In this document: positions 35,121 to 43,290 of the stretch, in pieces
Numbering within the stretch: the first letter of the stretch is position 1
How the letters are laid out: each line of letters starts with the position of its first letter
Origin: an uncultured Nitrospirota bacterium
GTDB taxonomy: Bacteria > CG2-30-53-67
Assembly: GCA_947259355.1 (NCBI GenBank)
Contig: CAMYMF010000029.1
Span: forward strand, 1 to 50,677
DNA length: 50,677 bases
Direction of reading: 5' to 3'
Position numbers and translations under genes: made by a program
Notes under the pieces: generated by a model
Database searches by the model: none
Seen by the model: the letters and a program-made list of their open reading frames with translations, nothing else
What the model was told of the DNA's origin: nothing

Positions 35121-36806
35121 TTAGAGCATGTCGATAAATCCGCAGGGGCACTCCTCTGCACACTTCTTGCACCCCTGACAGGTGTCGAGGTGAAACTCGT
35201 AGTGCTCGCCGAACGGCAGGTCTTTGGACAGTTTCTTCACCGCGCTGTCGGAACAGAAAGTGAAGCAGTTGTCACAATCGAAGCATCGGCCGCAGCTCAT
35301 GCATCGCTTGGCCTCCTCGATGGCCTGCTCCTGCGTCAGGGCAAAACGGATCTCGTTGAAGTTTGTCTTGCGCTCCTCCGGTGGCAGGAAGCGCTCCTGC
35401 GTCCGCTCCAGCGTTACATAGTGTCCCAGATTCATCTTGTCCGTGCGCACCACCGGCCAGTCGGGATTCTTCTCGATACCGTTGCCCTGCAGGTGCGCGT
35501 GGATGGATGCAGCCGTGTTTCGTCCGATGCCGATGGCCTCCGTGGCAATGCCGAGCCCGATGGTCACGTCGCCACCGGCCCACACGCCGTCCATCTCGGT
35601 CTTGCCCTCATCGTCCGCGTTGATCCAGCCGCGATCGTTCTTGAACTGCTCCAAGCCTTCGTAGTCCGGGGCCTGGCCGATGGCCGAGATGACCGCGGTG
35701 GTCTCTACCGTAAATTCTGAGCCTTCGATGGGCACCGGGCGCCGCCGACCGGAGGCATCGGGCTCTCCCAGTTCCATGCGGAGACAGGTCATGGCCGTGG
35801 CCCGTCCGTTGCCGTCCTTGGTGATTTCCACGGGGGCGGCGAGGAATTCGAAGTTGATCTTTTCCTCTTCGGCCAGGACGATATCGTGGTCAATAGCGGG
35901 CATCTCATTGCGGGTCCGCCGATAGAGGATGGTCACATCCGCACCCAGCCGCAAAGACGTCATGGCCGCATCGATGGCCGTGTCCCCGCCGCCGATGACA
36001 ATCACCTTGTTGCCGATGTCCACTTTCTCCCCGGCACTGATCCTGTGGAGAAAATCCGCACCGGTCCAGACATTGGTCGCATCTTCTCCGGGGATATTCA
36101 TGTCCCATCCGGTGTGGGCGCCAATGGAGACGTAGATGGCTTGGTACTCTTTTTTCAGATCGTCGAAACTGATGTCCCGCCCGATCTTCGTGTCGTACTT
36201 GATGCCAACGCCGAGATCGGCAATCTTCTGTATTTCCGCATCGAGTACATCATCGGGAAGCCGATAGATGGGGATGCCGAAGCGGAGCATCCCGCCGCCC
36301 TTGTCAAACATCTCAAAGACCGTGACCGGGTATCCCCGCCGCGCCAGCTGATAGGCACAGGAAAGGCCTGAAGGACCGGCCCCAATGACGGCGACCTTCT
36401 CCGCGTGGCTGTCGCCGTTGAGCTTTTTCAGCGCCAGCTTGTTCTCGATTCCATAATCCCCGATGAAACGTTCCATGTTGTTGATGCCCACCGCCCGATC
36501 TTTCTCCTTGCGGTTGCACTCCGCTTCGCAGGGATGGGGGCAAACCCGACCCATGACAGCGGGGAAAGGATTCTTGTCGGTGATCGTGTGCCACGCTTCC
36601 TCAATGGCTTCCTCATGGGACCAGGCATAGTTGTCCGTCTGGGCGATCTTCACCAGATAGCCCCGGATGTCCTCGCCGCTGGGACATGCGTACGTGCAGG
36701 GCGGCGTTTTGAAGGTGTACTGAGGTCTCAGGGTGGAACTCTCGGCGCCCCGTCCGCCGCGTCGAATCCCGATCTTTCGCTTTATCTTTCTCACCACGAT
36801 CGCCAT
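35121..36806 (-). CDS. dsrL: DsrL-type iron-sulfur flavoprotein, NAD(P)H oxidoreductase of the Dsr system
   Basis: Protein of 561 aa. N-terminal FeS motifs TPPCTYACPSGEDIRGYL and MGRVCPHPCEAECNRKE are followed by FAD site VAVIGAGPSGLSCAYQL and nucleotide site VIVIGGGDTAIDAAMTSLRLGA. The C-terminal two-cluster ferredoxin has CMSCGRCFDCDNCFTFC and CQGCKKCAEECPCGF. This order and the NFNEIRFALTQEQAIEEAKRC linker match DsrL, which in Allochromatium moves electrons between NAD(P)H and DsrAB. It is shorter than the about 650-aa DsrL of phototrophs. A GltD or AegA-like enzyme is the alternative, but position after dsrABD favours DsrL. ATG with AAGGAG upstream. Confidence 0.85.
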   Translation of the reverse strand: MAIVVRKIKRKIGIRRGGRGAESSTLRPQYTFKTPPCTYACPSGEDIRGYLVKIAQTDNYAWSHEEAIEEAWHTITDKNPFPAVMGRVCPHPCEAECNRKEKDRAVGINNMERFIGDYGIENKLALKKLNGDSHAEKVAVIGAGPSGLSCAYQLARRGYPVTVFEMFDKGGGMLRFGIPIYRLPDDVLDAEIQKIADLGVGIKYDTKIGRDISFDDLKKEYQAIYVSIGAHTGWDMNIPGEDATNVWTGADFLHRISAGEKVDIGNKVIVIGGGDTAIDAAMTSLRLGADVTILYRRTRNEMPAIDHDIVLAEEEKINFEFLAAPVEITKDGNGRATAMTCLRMELGEPDASGRRRPVPIEGSEFTVETTAVISAIGQAPDYEGLEQFKNDRGWINADDEGKTEMDGVWAGGDVTIGLGIATEAIGIGRNTAASIHAHLQGNGIEKNPDWPVVRTDKMNLGHYVTLERTQERFLPPEERKTNFNEIRFALTQEQAIEEAKRCMSCGRCFDCDNCFTFCSDSAVKKLSKDLPFGEHYEFHLDTCQGCKKCAEECPCGFIDML

Positions 36807-36955
36807 AGGACATACTCCTTCTTATCTGTTGCTGTTAGAATGTTCTCCAGATTGGGCTCCGGTGCCCGAAAGTGCTCCACAGCGCGTCCTCGCACCCGCC
36901 GGCACGGCCCATCAGGCCCCTGCGGCTTGTCACAGTCGAAGGTCAAGGAGCCTAC

Positions 36956-36996
36956 CTTTTCCGCTGTTGTCCCCCTCCCGCACAACAGCGGAAAAG
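36956..36996. promoter_or_regulatory. 15-bp perfect inverted repeat between dsrD and dsrL
   Basis: Arms CTTTTCCGCTGTTGT and ACAACAGCGGAAAAG around an 11-nt loop, in the 278-bp gap between dsrD and dsrL. No T-run follows on either strand, so it is not a standard terminator. It more likely acts as an mRNA-stabilising or processing hairpin, or an operator. The rest of the gap holds only the ribosome site of dsrL. Confidence 0.7.
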
Positions 36997-37084
36997 ACAG
37001 CCGGGCGCGTCTAACGGGAGGCGACCGACCGCCTGAAACATCACCCTGGCCGACGGGAGTGGCTCTGCGTTCGCCCGGGTTGGC

Positions 37085-37339
37085 TTAATCGCTCTTGGCA
37101 GCGCCTTCTTCACCGGGCAGCGCGCTGAAGCTTCCCCCGGCGTAACCGTAGACACAGCGTCCTGAGTCCATGAGTTCCCGGATGGCGGCCTTACAGTCCT
37201 TCTTGTTAACCTTGTCGCCGTGCTTGCTGATGATCTCCTTGGTCAAATCGCTCGCTTTGAATCGCTTCTTCCCGGCGTATTCCTTGACCATGTTGTACAT
37301 CTCGTCCGCAATCTGGGCAGTGGGCATGGCATCTGACAT
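37085..37339 (-). CDS. dsrD: DsrD, sulfite reductase-associated protein
   Basis: Protein of 84 aa with the winged-helix-like DsrD fold: EMYNMVKEYAGKKRFKASDL, then NKKDCKAAIRELMDSGRCVY. DsrD has been reported as an allosteric activator of DsrAB in sulfate reducers and is widely used as a marker of the reductive pathway. It starts 15 bp after the true dsrB stop, with GAGGAGG upstream. No change in base composition against its neighbours is visible. Confidence 0.93.
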   Translation of the reverse strand: MSDAMPTAQIADEMYNMVKEYAGKKRFKASDLTKEIISKHGDKVNKKDCKAAIRELMDSGRCVYGYAGGSFSALPGEEGAAKSD

Positions 37340-37354
37340 TTCTCAGGCCTCCTC

Positions 37355-38369
37355 TTAGAATTTGATCTGCGCCGAGCGTGCAAAGGTCTCGCCGGCGTGA
37401 CGGAAATCGTCAATGTGATATTTGGTGAATTCGAAGCCGGTCATATCAAAGAACCTCGGCCAGCCAATCCGCTCGATCCACTCGCCGACAGCGGGGCGGA
37501 TTGTTCGGCAGGAAGGGATGGGCCAGTTTGGTAAACATCGGTTCCGAGCGGGCATTGGACACCTTACCGCCCACCCAGAGAGACACACCGTCATTCAACG
37601 CATCGGCGATGGGCATGGCCGGACAAACGGTGTAGCAATTCGCACAGAACATACAGCGGTCCTCATCGACCTTGACGGTCTGCTTGCCTTCGACAGTGGT
37701 CGGCCGGATGGCCGCGGTCGGGCAGGACGACACGGTCGTCGGGATCTCGCACACCCGGGAGACCTGCTCATCCTTGATTTTCGGCGGTCTCCGGTGGATC
37801 CCCAGGATGGCGATGTCGGAGCAGTGCACAGCACCGCACATATTGAGGCAGCAGGCCGCCGCGAGTTTCAGCTTGTAGGGAAGCTTCATGTCGACGAAGT
37901 ACTCATAGAGCTCATCCATGGTCGCCTTGACCAGACCGGACACATCGGTCGCGGCGGAATGGCAGTGGACCCATCCCTGGGTATGGATGATGTTGGAGAT
38001 GGCGTTGCCCGTACCGCCGACGGGGTAGCCCTGCGCCTCAACGTCCTTGATCAGGGGCTCGATGCTCTTCTCCTTGTCCGTGAGGAACTCGACATTGTTC
38101 CGGCTGGTGAACCGGAGGAACCCATCGCAGTACTTGTCCGCCAGGTCGGCGAAGAGGCGGATCACGTCCACACTAATGAGGCGGGGTGATCCGACGCGAA
38201 TGGAATAGATCTTGTCGCCGCTCTCTGCCACATGGACCATGACGCCCGGCTTGAGGTACTCGTGGTATTTCCACTGGCCATAGTTCTTCTTGATAACCGG
38301 ATGGAGGAACTGCTCATAGTGGGGCGGTCCAATATCTGTCTTTCTCGGTGCACTCGGTTGTGTTGCCAT
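37355..38369 (-). CDS. dsrB: Dissimilatory sulfite reductase beta subunit, C-terminus frameshifted
   Basis: Beta subunit of siroheme sulfite reductase. Seen: [30 protein letters not shown] for the siroheme-linked cluster and ferredoxin [12 protein letters not shown]. The frame is correct from ATG 38369 to PFLPNNPPR at 37491, then runs on to a spurious stop at 37446. The genuine C-terminus ([20 protein letters not shown] to AQIKF, stop 37355) is in another frame. Compared with D. vulgaris DsrB about 24 residues that follow PPR are missing, a loss of about 71 nt. No cofactor ligand is lost, but the subunit tail is. dsrD follows the true stop by 15 bp. Either a real mutation or an assembly fault. 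Confidence 0.88.
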
Positions 38370-38445
38370 CGGTTCTTACCTCCTATTGATCGGTTCTGAC
38401 TTTTCAGATGAATGATGGAGCCGCTGCCTGTCTCACATGTCGCTA

Positions 38446-39651
38446 CTAACCCGTACCGTCATCCTCGAAATACTCTTCGTAGAAGATGTACGGATTGGTC
38501 CGGGGGTGCTTCACATGTTCAGGCTGGGGATCCACCTCGATGGCTTCCAGGAAATTGCCGAGACCGACCCGCTCGATACACTCACCGATCCGCTCGCGGT
38601 TGACACCGTGCTCATCCCAGAATTCCCAGATCCGCTCCATGAGGTCCTTGAACTCCTGGTAATCGTCGTCCTTGTCCATCTTCATGAAGGGGACCAGAAC
38701 CGACGAGAGCAGGGCCCCTTCGATGATGGGCGCCTTGCCGCCGATAAGAATCGTCGCCCCTGTGTCCTTTCCGGGCCGCAGGGCCTTGGGCATGGCATTG
38801 ATGCAGTGCATGCACCGGTTACACTGTCGGTTGTTGATGTGAATTTCCTTGCCGTCGTACCGCATGCAGGCTGTCGGGCACTTGCGGGTGACATCGGCAC
38901 GAATGTCCATCCCGGTGTCCGCGTAGGCCTTCACCGCGGCCTGGTCGATCCGGATGTCGTCCCGCCAGGTTCCGATCACCGAGAGGTCCGACCGGGCGAT
39001 GGACGCCACGCAGTCGTTCGGACAACCGGCAAACTTGAATTTCCACTTGTAGGGGAAGGCGGGACGGTGCAACTCATCCTGGTATTCCATGGTGATGTTG
39101 TAGCAAACATCCATGGCGTCGTAGCAGGCATACTCGCACCGGGCCATCGCATTGCAGCAACTGGGCGTTCTCACGTCCGAGCCAGACCCCCCGAGGTCCC
39201 ACCCTTTTTCGGTCAGTTTCGCGAAGATCGGCTCCAGCTCCTCCGACGTGGTTCCCAGAAAGACACAGTCTCCCGTGGAGCCGTGCATGTTGGTCATCCC
39301 CGATCCGTGGGCCTCCCAGATATCGCAGAGGTCTCGCAGCGCCTGAGAGGTGTAGAACCAGCCTGAGGGCTGATTGACGCGCACGGTGTGAAAGTGCGCG
39401 ACATCGGGGAACTTGTCGGGAGAGTCGGAGTACCGGCCGATGACACCGCCGCCATATCCGATCACGCCGACGAGGCCGCCGTGCTTCCAGTGCCCGACGC
39501 GCTCCTTGTAGGAAAGCTCCAATTGCCCCAGCAGGTCGTTGACCATGGGCTTTCTCTCGGCAATCTTCTTCATGTCCGTCACGAAACTCGGCCACGGCCC
39601 CTTTTGCAGGTCATCCAGAAGAGGCGTCTCTCTTAATTTGTGATCTGCCAT
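38446..39651 (-). CDS. dsrA: Dissimilatory sulfite reductase alpha subunit
   Basis: Alpha subunit of 401 aa, intact. Seen: [67 protein letters not shown] and [11 protein letters not shown] for the siroheme-coupled [4Fe-4S] site, and ferredoxin [15 protein letters not shown]. It reduces sulfite, handing a trisulfide to DsrC, or runs in reverse in sulfur oxidisers. It is shorter than D. vulgaris DsrA (437 aa) mainly because the loop before the KCPTAC motif is short. ATG with AAGGAG 9 bases upstream. A terminator lies just upstream of its leader, so it is probably transcribed separately from dsrMKJOP. Confidence 0.96.
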   Translation of the reverse strand: MADHKLRETPLLDDLQKGPWPSFVTDMKKIAERKPMVNDLLGQLELSYKERVGHWKHGGLVGVIGYGGGVIGRYSDSPDKFPDVAHFHTVRVNQPSGWFYTSQALRDLCDIWEAHGSGMTNMHGSTGDCVFLGTTSEELEPIFAKLTEKGWDLGGSGSDVRTPSCCNAMARCEYACYDAMDVCYNITMEYQDELHRPAFPYKWKFKFAGCPNDCVASIARSDLSVIGTWRDDIRIDQAAVKAYADTGMDIRADVTRKCPTACMRYDGKEIHINNRQCNRCMHCINAMPKALRPGKDTGATILIGGKAPIIEGALLSSVLVPFMKMDKDDDYQEFKDLMERIWEFWDEHGVNRERIGECIERVGLGNFLEAIEVDPQPEHVKHPRTNPYIFYEEYFEDDGTG

Positions 39652-39730
39652 GCTCGGTTTCTCCTTTCATTGCTCCCCGACACCGCCGGGAAATTCCATA
39701 TGATAACCAAACCAAAACCTTTATAGATCT

Positions 39731-39750
39731 AAAAACGGCCTGGCCCAGGC
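39731..39750 (-). terminator. Intrinsic terminator between the HEAT-repeat gene and dsrA
   Basis: On the minus strand GCCTG-GGC-CAGGC followed by CG and five T residues (39735-39731), 6 bp after the HEAT gene stop. A short stem, so perhaps only partial termination. Confidence 0.55.
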
Positions 39751-39756
39751 ATTGCG

Positions 39757-40419
39757 TCACCGGTTGAGATGTGCCAAAGCTTCCCGGGCAATTGCGGCCA
39801 CCGTCTTTTCGTTGAGTTGCTCGTCTTCATACAACAGCGTAACGCCGGCATCCTCGGTGAGCCCCTGCAGCCGCGCTGTCGCGTCGGCACCACCGATCTG
39901 CCCCAGGCTCCAGGCGGCCATGCCCCGAACCGCCGCGTCGGGGTCCTCCGTGAATGAGAGCAGCACGGGCATGACCTTTTGCACCCGCTTCGGTTTGCCC
40001 CCGCCGAGTCGTCCGAGGGCCCACAGCACACCGACGAGGATCTCCGTGTTGCGGTTCGGCGGGCGGCAGGTCTCGGGATCCTCGATATAGTGGATGACGA
40101 CGTCTACGCCGTGCTGCACGAGCCCGATGTTGTTCCGCCCGATCTCACCGATACACTCAGGGGCGCCCCGCCCGATGCTTCCGGCTTCATCGTTCAGGGA
40201 CCAGATCAGCCGGTCCACTTCCTGTGCAATGAGATCGGGTCGCTCGGCGGCAAGCCATCCAAACATGCTCACGGTCCGCCACTTGACCAGCGCCTCTTCC
40301 GCGTAGAGCAGGGACCGTAACGACCGAACCGTTTTGCGATGGGCGCCGAACGTCACCAGTACTTCCGGATACTTTCTGGCCCGCAGCAGTTCCACAAGCG
40401 CTTGCCGGGATCTTTTCAT
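39757..40419 (-). CDS. HEAT-repeat protein linked to the dsr cluster
   Basis: Protein of 220 aa made of HEAT/PBS-lyase-like helical repeats: TVSMFGWLAAERPDLIAQ, ILVGVLWALGRLGG and AAVRGMAAWSLGQIGGAD. No catalytic motif, signal or membrane segment. Such repeats mediate protein-protein contacts. It starts 6 bp after dsrH, so it is translated with the sulfur-relay proteins, and a terminator follows. Inference: an adaptor or scaffold for DsrEFH, DsrC or an iron-sulfur partner; function unknown. Confidence 0.8.
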   Translation of the reverse strand: MKRSRQALVELLRARKYPEVLVTFGAHRKTVRSLRSLLYAEEALVKWRTVSMFGWLAAERPDLIAQEVDRLIWSLNDEAGSIGRGAPECIGEIGRNNIGLVQHGVDVVIHYIEDPETCRPPNRNTEILVGVLWALGRLGGGKPKRVQKVMPVLLSFTEDPDAAVRGMAAWSLGQIGGADATARLQGLTEDAGVTLLYEDEQLNEKTVAAIAREALAHLNR

Positions 40420-40425
40420 GTCGGG

Positions 40426-40719
40426 CTACAGCCAAGAGTGAGGACGGTGTTCCTCCACGAGCCGGACAAAACCGGCATAATCACACACCGTCACTCCGTC
40501 GACCACCCCCTCGATCCCGCGGGCCTTGAGATCTGCCTGCAGCGCGTAGACAGGATGGCGCCCAACGGTCTCCTTCATCCGTCCTTCAAGGGACGTGCCC
40601 TTCTTGACCGCAAAGACACCGTCCTCAATGAGCAGAATCGGATCATCGGCCTGGGCAATACGAAGACAGGTGTCCAGATTTCCATTCGAAAAAGGGGACT
40701 TATTCACGATGTGAAGCAA
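40426..40719 (-). CDS. dsrH: DsrH, sulfur-relay protein (TusB family)
   Basis: Protein of 97 aa. MLHIVNKSPFSNGNLDTCLR closely follows the DsrH N-terminus; C18 corresponds to the sulfur-carrying Cys20 of Allochromatium DsrH, which enteric TusB lacks. IEDGVFAVKKG and VCDYAGFVRLVEEH also match. In sulfur oxidisers DsrEFH passes persulfide sulfur to DsrC. Third gene of dsrE-F-H; 33 bp after dsrF. Confidence 0.9.
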   Translation of the reverse strand: MLHIVNKSPFSNGNLDTCLRIAQADDPILLIEDGVFAVKKGTSLEGRMKETVGRHPVYALQADLKARGIEGVVDGVTVCDYAGFVRLVEEHRPHSWL

Positions 40720-40752
40720 GGTATCTCCTCCTCAACCAATGCGGACTCGGCG

Positions 40753-41124
40753 CTAGAACGGGAGCAGCACATCCTGTTCTCCCATGGCCTTGCGAAGTGT
40801 GGCGCCGTCGACCACCTCCACATCTACGATCAGATCATCCGGCGTCAACCCGCGCTTCTCCAGAGATTCCTTCTCCACATATCGATTTTCCACACCGTAG
40901 GCCTCCAGCACGCGGAAGGTGGCGGAGAACTCCTTCACGCCCAGCTCCGAGGTGTCCTGTCCTTTCTTGAGGGAAAAGACGGCATCGTCCAGAAAGGCGG
41001 CACTGATTTCCTGGTCGTAGGCCCCGAAAATCAGGACCACTTCCAAGCCTTCGTAGGCGTAAATGGACCCGTGCGGCGCCCGCCGATTCACAAACATGAT
41101 TTTTCTCGGTGCTTGCTCTTCCAT
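40753..41124 (-). CDS. dsrF: DsrF, sulfur-relay protein (TusC family)
   Basis: Protein of 123 aa. VNRRAPHGSIYAYEGLEVVL, GAYDQEISAAFLDDAVF and GVKEFSATFRVL are typical DsrF/TusC segments. It is the structural partner in the DsrE2F2H2 hexamer and carries no catalytic Cys in characterised homologs, nor here. It begins 26 bp after dsrE. Confidence 0.92.
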   Translation of the reverse strand: MEEQAPRKIMFVNRRAPHGSIYAYEGLEVVLIFGAYDQEISAAFLDDAVFSLKKGQDTSELGVKEFSATFRVLEAYGVENRYVEKESLEKRGLTPDDLIVDVEVVDGATLRKAMGEQDVLLPF

Positions 41125-41150
41125 ATGATGGCGACTCCTTGTGGATTCCC

Positions 41151-41507
41151 TCAGTCCCCGAAAGTGATCAGCCGGTCCGATTCGATGCAGAGTTCACTGA
41201 GCTGTCCCAGCCCGTCGATACGGGCATGGTCGATCAGAACGTCTGAATTGATCCCACGCCGCTTGGCCGCAGCGACACAGACGATCAACGGGACGCCCTT
41301 GGCACCCAGTTCAGACCAACGCTTGCTGATATGACGGTCGTCCGCAGGGATGTCCATCAGCTTGGTCGTATTGGTCACGCCATCGTTGTAGAAGAAGACG
41401 CCCGTGATCTTATGCCCCTCGGCCAGTGCCGCCTGAATAAAATGGTAGGCACTGTCCGAGGCCTCATGATTGTAAGGGCCCTCCTGAACGAGAATTCCGA
41501 ATGTCAT
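41151..41507 (-). CDS. dsrE: DsrE, sulfurtransferase (TusD family)
   Basis: Protein of 118 aa. MTFGILVQEGPYNHEASDSA, GVFFYNDGVTN and LIVCVAAAKRRG match DsrE/TusD, with C77 aligned to the active-site Cys78. In sulfur oxidisers it receives sulfur and, with DsrH, passes it to DsrC; in E. coli the TusBCD version serves tRNA thiolation. Location directly after dsrC and the conserved DsrH Cys support the Dsr role. GAGGAG 5 bases before the ATG. Confidence 0.92.
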   Translation of the reverse strand: MTFGILVQEGPYNHEASDSAYHFIQAALAEGHKITGVFFYNDGVTNTTKLMDIPADDRHISKRWSELGAKGVPLIVCVAAAKRRGINSDVLIDHARIDGLGQLSELCIESDRLITFGD

Positions 41508-41548
41508 CTCTGCTCCTCAACTCACCGCCGGGCAAGGCGGTCAGGATC

Positions 41549-41583
41549 GGAGGGACCACCCTCTTGAGATCAGTGATCCCTCC
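41549..41583. promoter_or_regulatory. Stem-loop in the dsrC-dsrE gap
   Basis: In the mRNA GGAGGGAUCAC pairs fully with GUGGUCCCUCC (11 bp, one G-U) around a 13-nt loop. A short palindrome GACGGTACCGTC (41672-41683) lies just after the dsrC stop. No T-run follows. It may stabilise the dsrC message end, since dsrC is usually made in excess. Confidence 0.5.
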
Positions 41584-41687
41584 GGATAACCACTTGTGAA
41601 ACCGTGATGCCGCCGGCTGCCGGGACGTTGCATCCAAGAACACCCGGCGCCCCGCCGGCCAAAAGAACGCTGACGGTACCGTCCGGC

Positions 41688-42023
41688 TTAGACGCAGCCC
41701 GTCGGTTTGGGGAGCCCGGCAATCTTGCAGGCCTGCTTGGCCGGTCCCGCCGGATAAAGCTCATAGAGGTATTTGGTGTTGCCCTTTTCTTTGCCGAGCT
41801 TCTTGCCGATGGCCTTGGTCAGGATGCGGATCATGGGCGCAATCTTGTATTCCGCGTAGTAGTCCCTGAGGAAATTGACTACTTCCCAATGGGCGTCGGT
41901 CATGTCGACATTTTCGGTCTTGGCCAGCGCCAGTGCAACCTCCTCATTCCAGTCCCCGATGTCGGCCAGGAAGCCGTCCTCGTCCAGCGCGATGTTCTTG
42001 CCGCCTACTTCGATAGCACTCAT
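41688..42023 (-). CDS. dsrC: DsrC, sulfur-carrier protein
   Basis: Protein of 111 aa. The C-terminal swinging arm GPAKQACKIAGLPKPTGCV has both functional cysteines, C99 and C110, 11 residues apart as in Desulfovibrio (93 and 104), so it is a true DsrC and not a one-Cys TusE-like paralog. It forms the DsrC trisulfide with DsrAB, which DsrMKJOP reduces. ATG 42023 has GGAGGG 8 bases upstream. Between dsrP (97 bp) and dsrE (180 bp). Confidence 0.96.
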   Translation of the reverse strand: MSAIEVGGKNIALDEDGFLADIGDWNEEVALALAKTENVDMTDAHWEVVNFLRDYYAEYKIAPMIRILTKAIGKKLGKEKGNTKYLYELYPAGPAKQACKIAGLPKPTGCV

Positions 42024-42120
42024 GTTCAATTCCCTCCATACCGTGTTAAATAACAGGGTTTAATAAAACGGGGTGCTCCCCCCGAACAACGTCCGCGTGG
42101 CCTCGACCCGCGCCAAGCCC

Positions 42121-43278
42121 TTATGCTGCCGTCTCTTCCTTGACGCCGACGGCCACTTTGTAAAGAATCGTCAAGATCAGAAAACCGATGGCCCACACAC
42201 CCAGTGTGATCAGCAGCTCCGCACCCGTCGGTGCATACTCGACGACCCGCTCAAAGGGATTGGGGATGAACCCGCCGACGACGAGTCCCATGCCTTTGTC
42301 GATCCAGGTCGACACCACCACCGCCGCCGCGGCCGCGGCCAGCAGATTCTCCTGCCGGCGCCATTTCGGAACGAGTAGCAGGGCAATCCCCACGGCCGCC
42401 AACACCACGAAGGTCCACATGAAGGGCACCAGCTTGCCATGCCCGTCCAGCCCGAAGAAGAGATACTGCAACGAGTGCATATGGCCCGGAATGCCGCTGT
42501 AGAAGGCGGTGAAGAACTCCAGCAGCAGGAAGAAGACATTGGTGATCATGGCATAGGCCACGATTTTGGCCAGGGTCTGAATCGCTTCTTTGCCCGGATC
42601 GAATCGGCTCACCCGCCGGACAATCAGACAGAGAATGATGAGCAGGGCCGGCCCCGAGGCGAAGGCCGAGGCGAGAAAGCGCGCCGCCATGATGGCCGTT
42701 AGCCACAGGTGTCTGCCCGGAAGCCCCGCATAGAGAAAAGCCGTAACGGTATGAATACTGACCGCCCAGGGAATGGACAGATAGATGAGCGGTTTCACCC
42801 AGCCAGCGGGTTGCACCCCTTTACGCTCAGCCCCCAGGGTGGCCCAGCCGATAATGATGTTCAGCAGGAAATAACCGCTCAGCACGATCATGTCCCAGAA
42901 CATGACCGAATTGGGCGTGGGATGGAGCACGACGTTCATGACTCGAAAGGGCTGGCCCAGATCGACGAAGATAAATAGCACGCACATGCTCACTGCGGAA
43001 ACTGCCAGAAACTCACCCAAGATCACAATCTTTCCGAACGTCTTATAGTCGTGCAGATAGTACGGCATCACCAGCATCACTGCAGACGCGGCCACCCCGA
43101 CCAGATAGGTGAACTGCGCCACATAGAAGCCCCACGAGACGTCTCGGCCCATACCGGTGATGGTCAGACCGTCTCGGAGCTGCTGTAGATAGAAGAGGAA
43201 CCCCACCCCGATGATGCCCAAGAGCAGGGCGATCCAAAGCCAGTAGCCGCGACTGCCGCGCAATGCCTTTTCAAGCAT
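42121..43278 (-). CDS. dsrP: DsrP, NrfD-family integral membrane subunit
   Basis: Protein of 385 aa with about ten hydrophobic helices, beginning [40 protein letters not shown] and [19 protein letters not shown] are family segments. It is the quinone-interacting membrane subunit of DsrMKJOP, paired with DsrO. 12 bp after dsrO. Confidence 0.95.
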   Translation of the reverse strand: MLEKALRGSRGYWLWIALLLGIIGVGFLFYLQQLRDGLTITGMGRDVSWGFYVAQFTYLVGVAASAVMLVMPYYLHDYKTFGKIVILGEFLAVSAVSMCVLFIFVDLGQPFRVMNVVLHPTPNSVMFWDMIVLSGYFLLNIIIGWATLGAERKGVQPAGWVKPLIYLSIPWAVSIHTVTAFLYAGLPGRHLWLTAIMAARFLASAFASGPALLIILCLIVRRVSRFDPGKEAIQTLAKIVAYAMITNVFFLLLEFFTAFYSGIPGHMHSLQYLFFGLDGHGKLVPFMWTFVVLAAVGIALLLVPKWRRQENLLAAAAAAVVVSTWIDKGMGLVVGGFIPNPFERVVEYAPTGAELLITLGVWAIGFLILTILYKVAVGVKEETAA

Positions 43279-43290
43279 GGTTGCTTCCCC

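Noticed and set aside
35121-36806. Glutamate synthase small subunit (GltD) for the dsrL-like gene
   Set aside because: No gltB nearby, and the C-terminal ferredoxin with CMSCGRCFDCDNC and the position after dsrABD fit DsrL better.
40426-41507. TusBCD for tRNA thiolation instead of DsrEFH
   Set aside because: DsrH carries the Cys that enteric TusB lacks and the genes sit between dsrC and dsrA; a tree would settle it.
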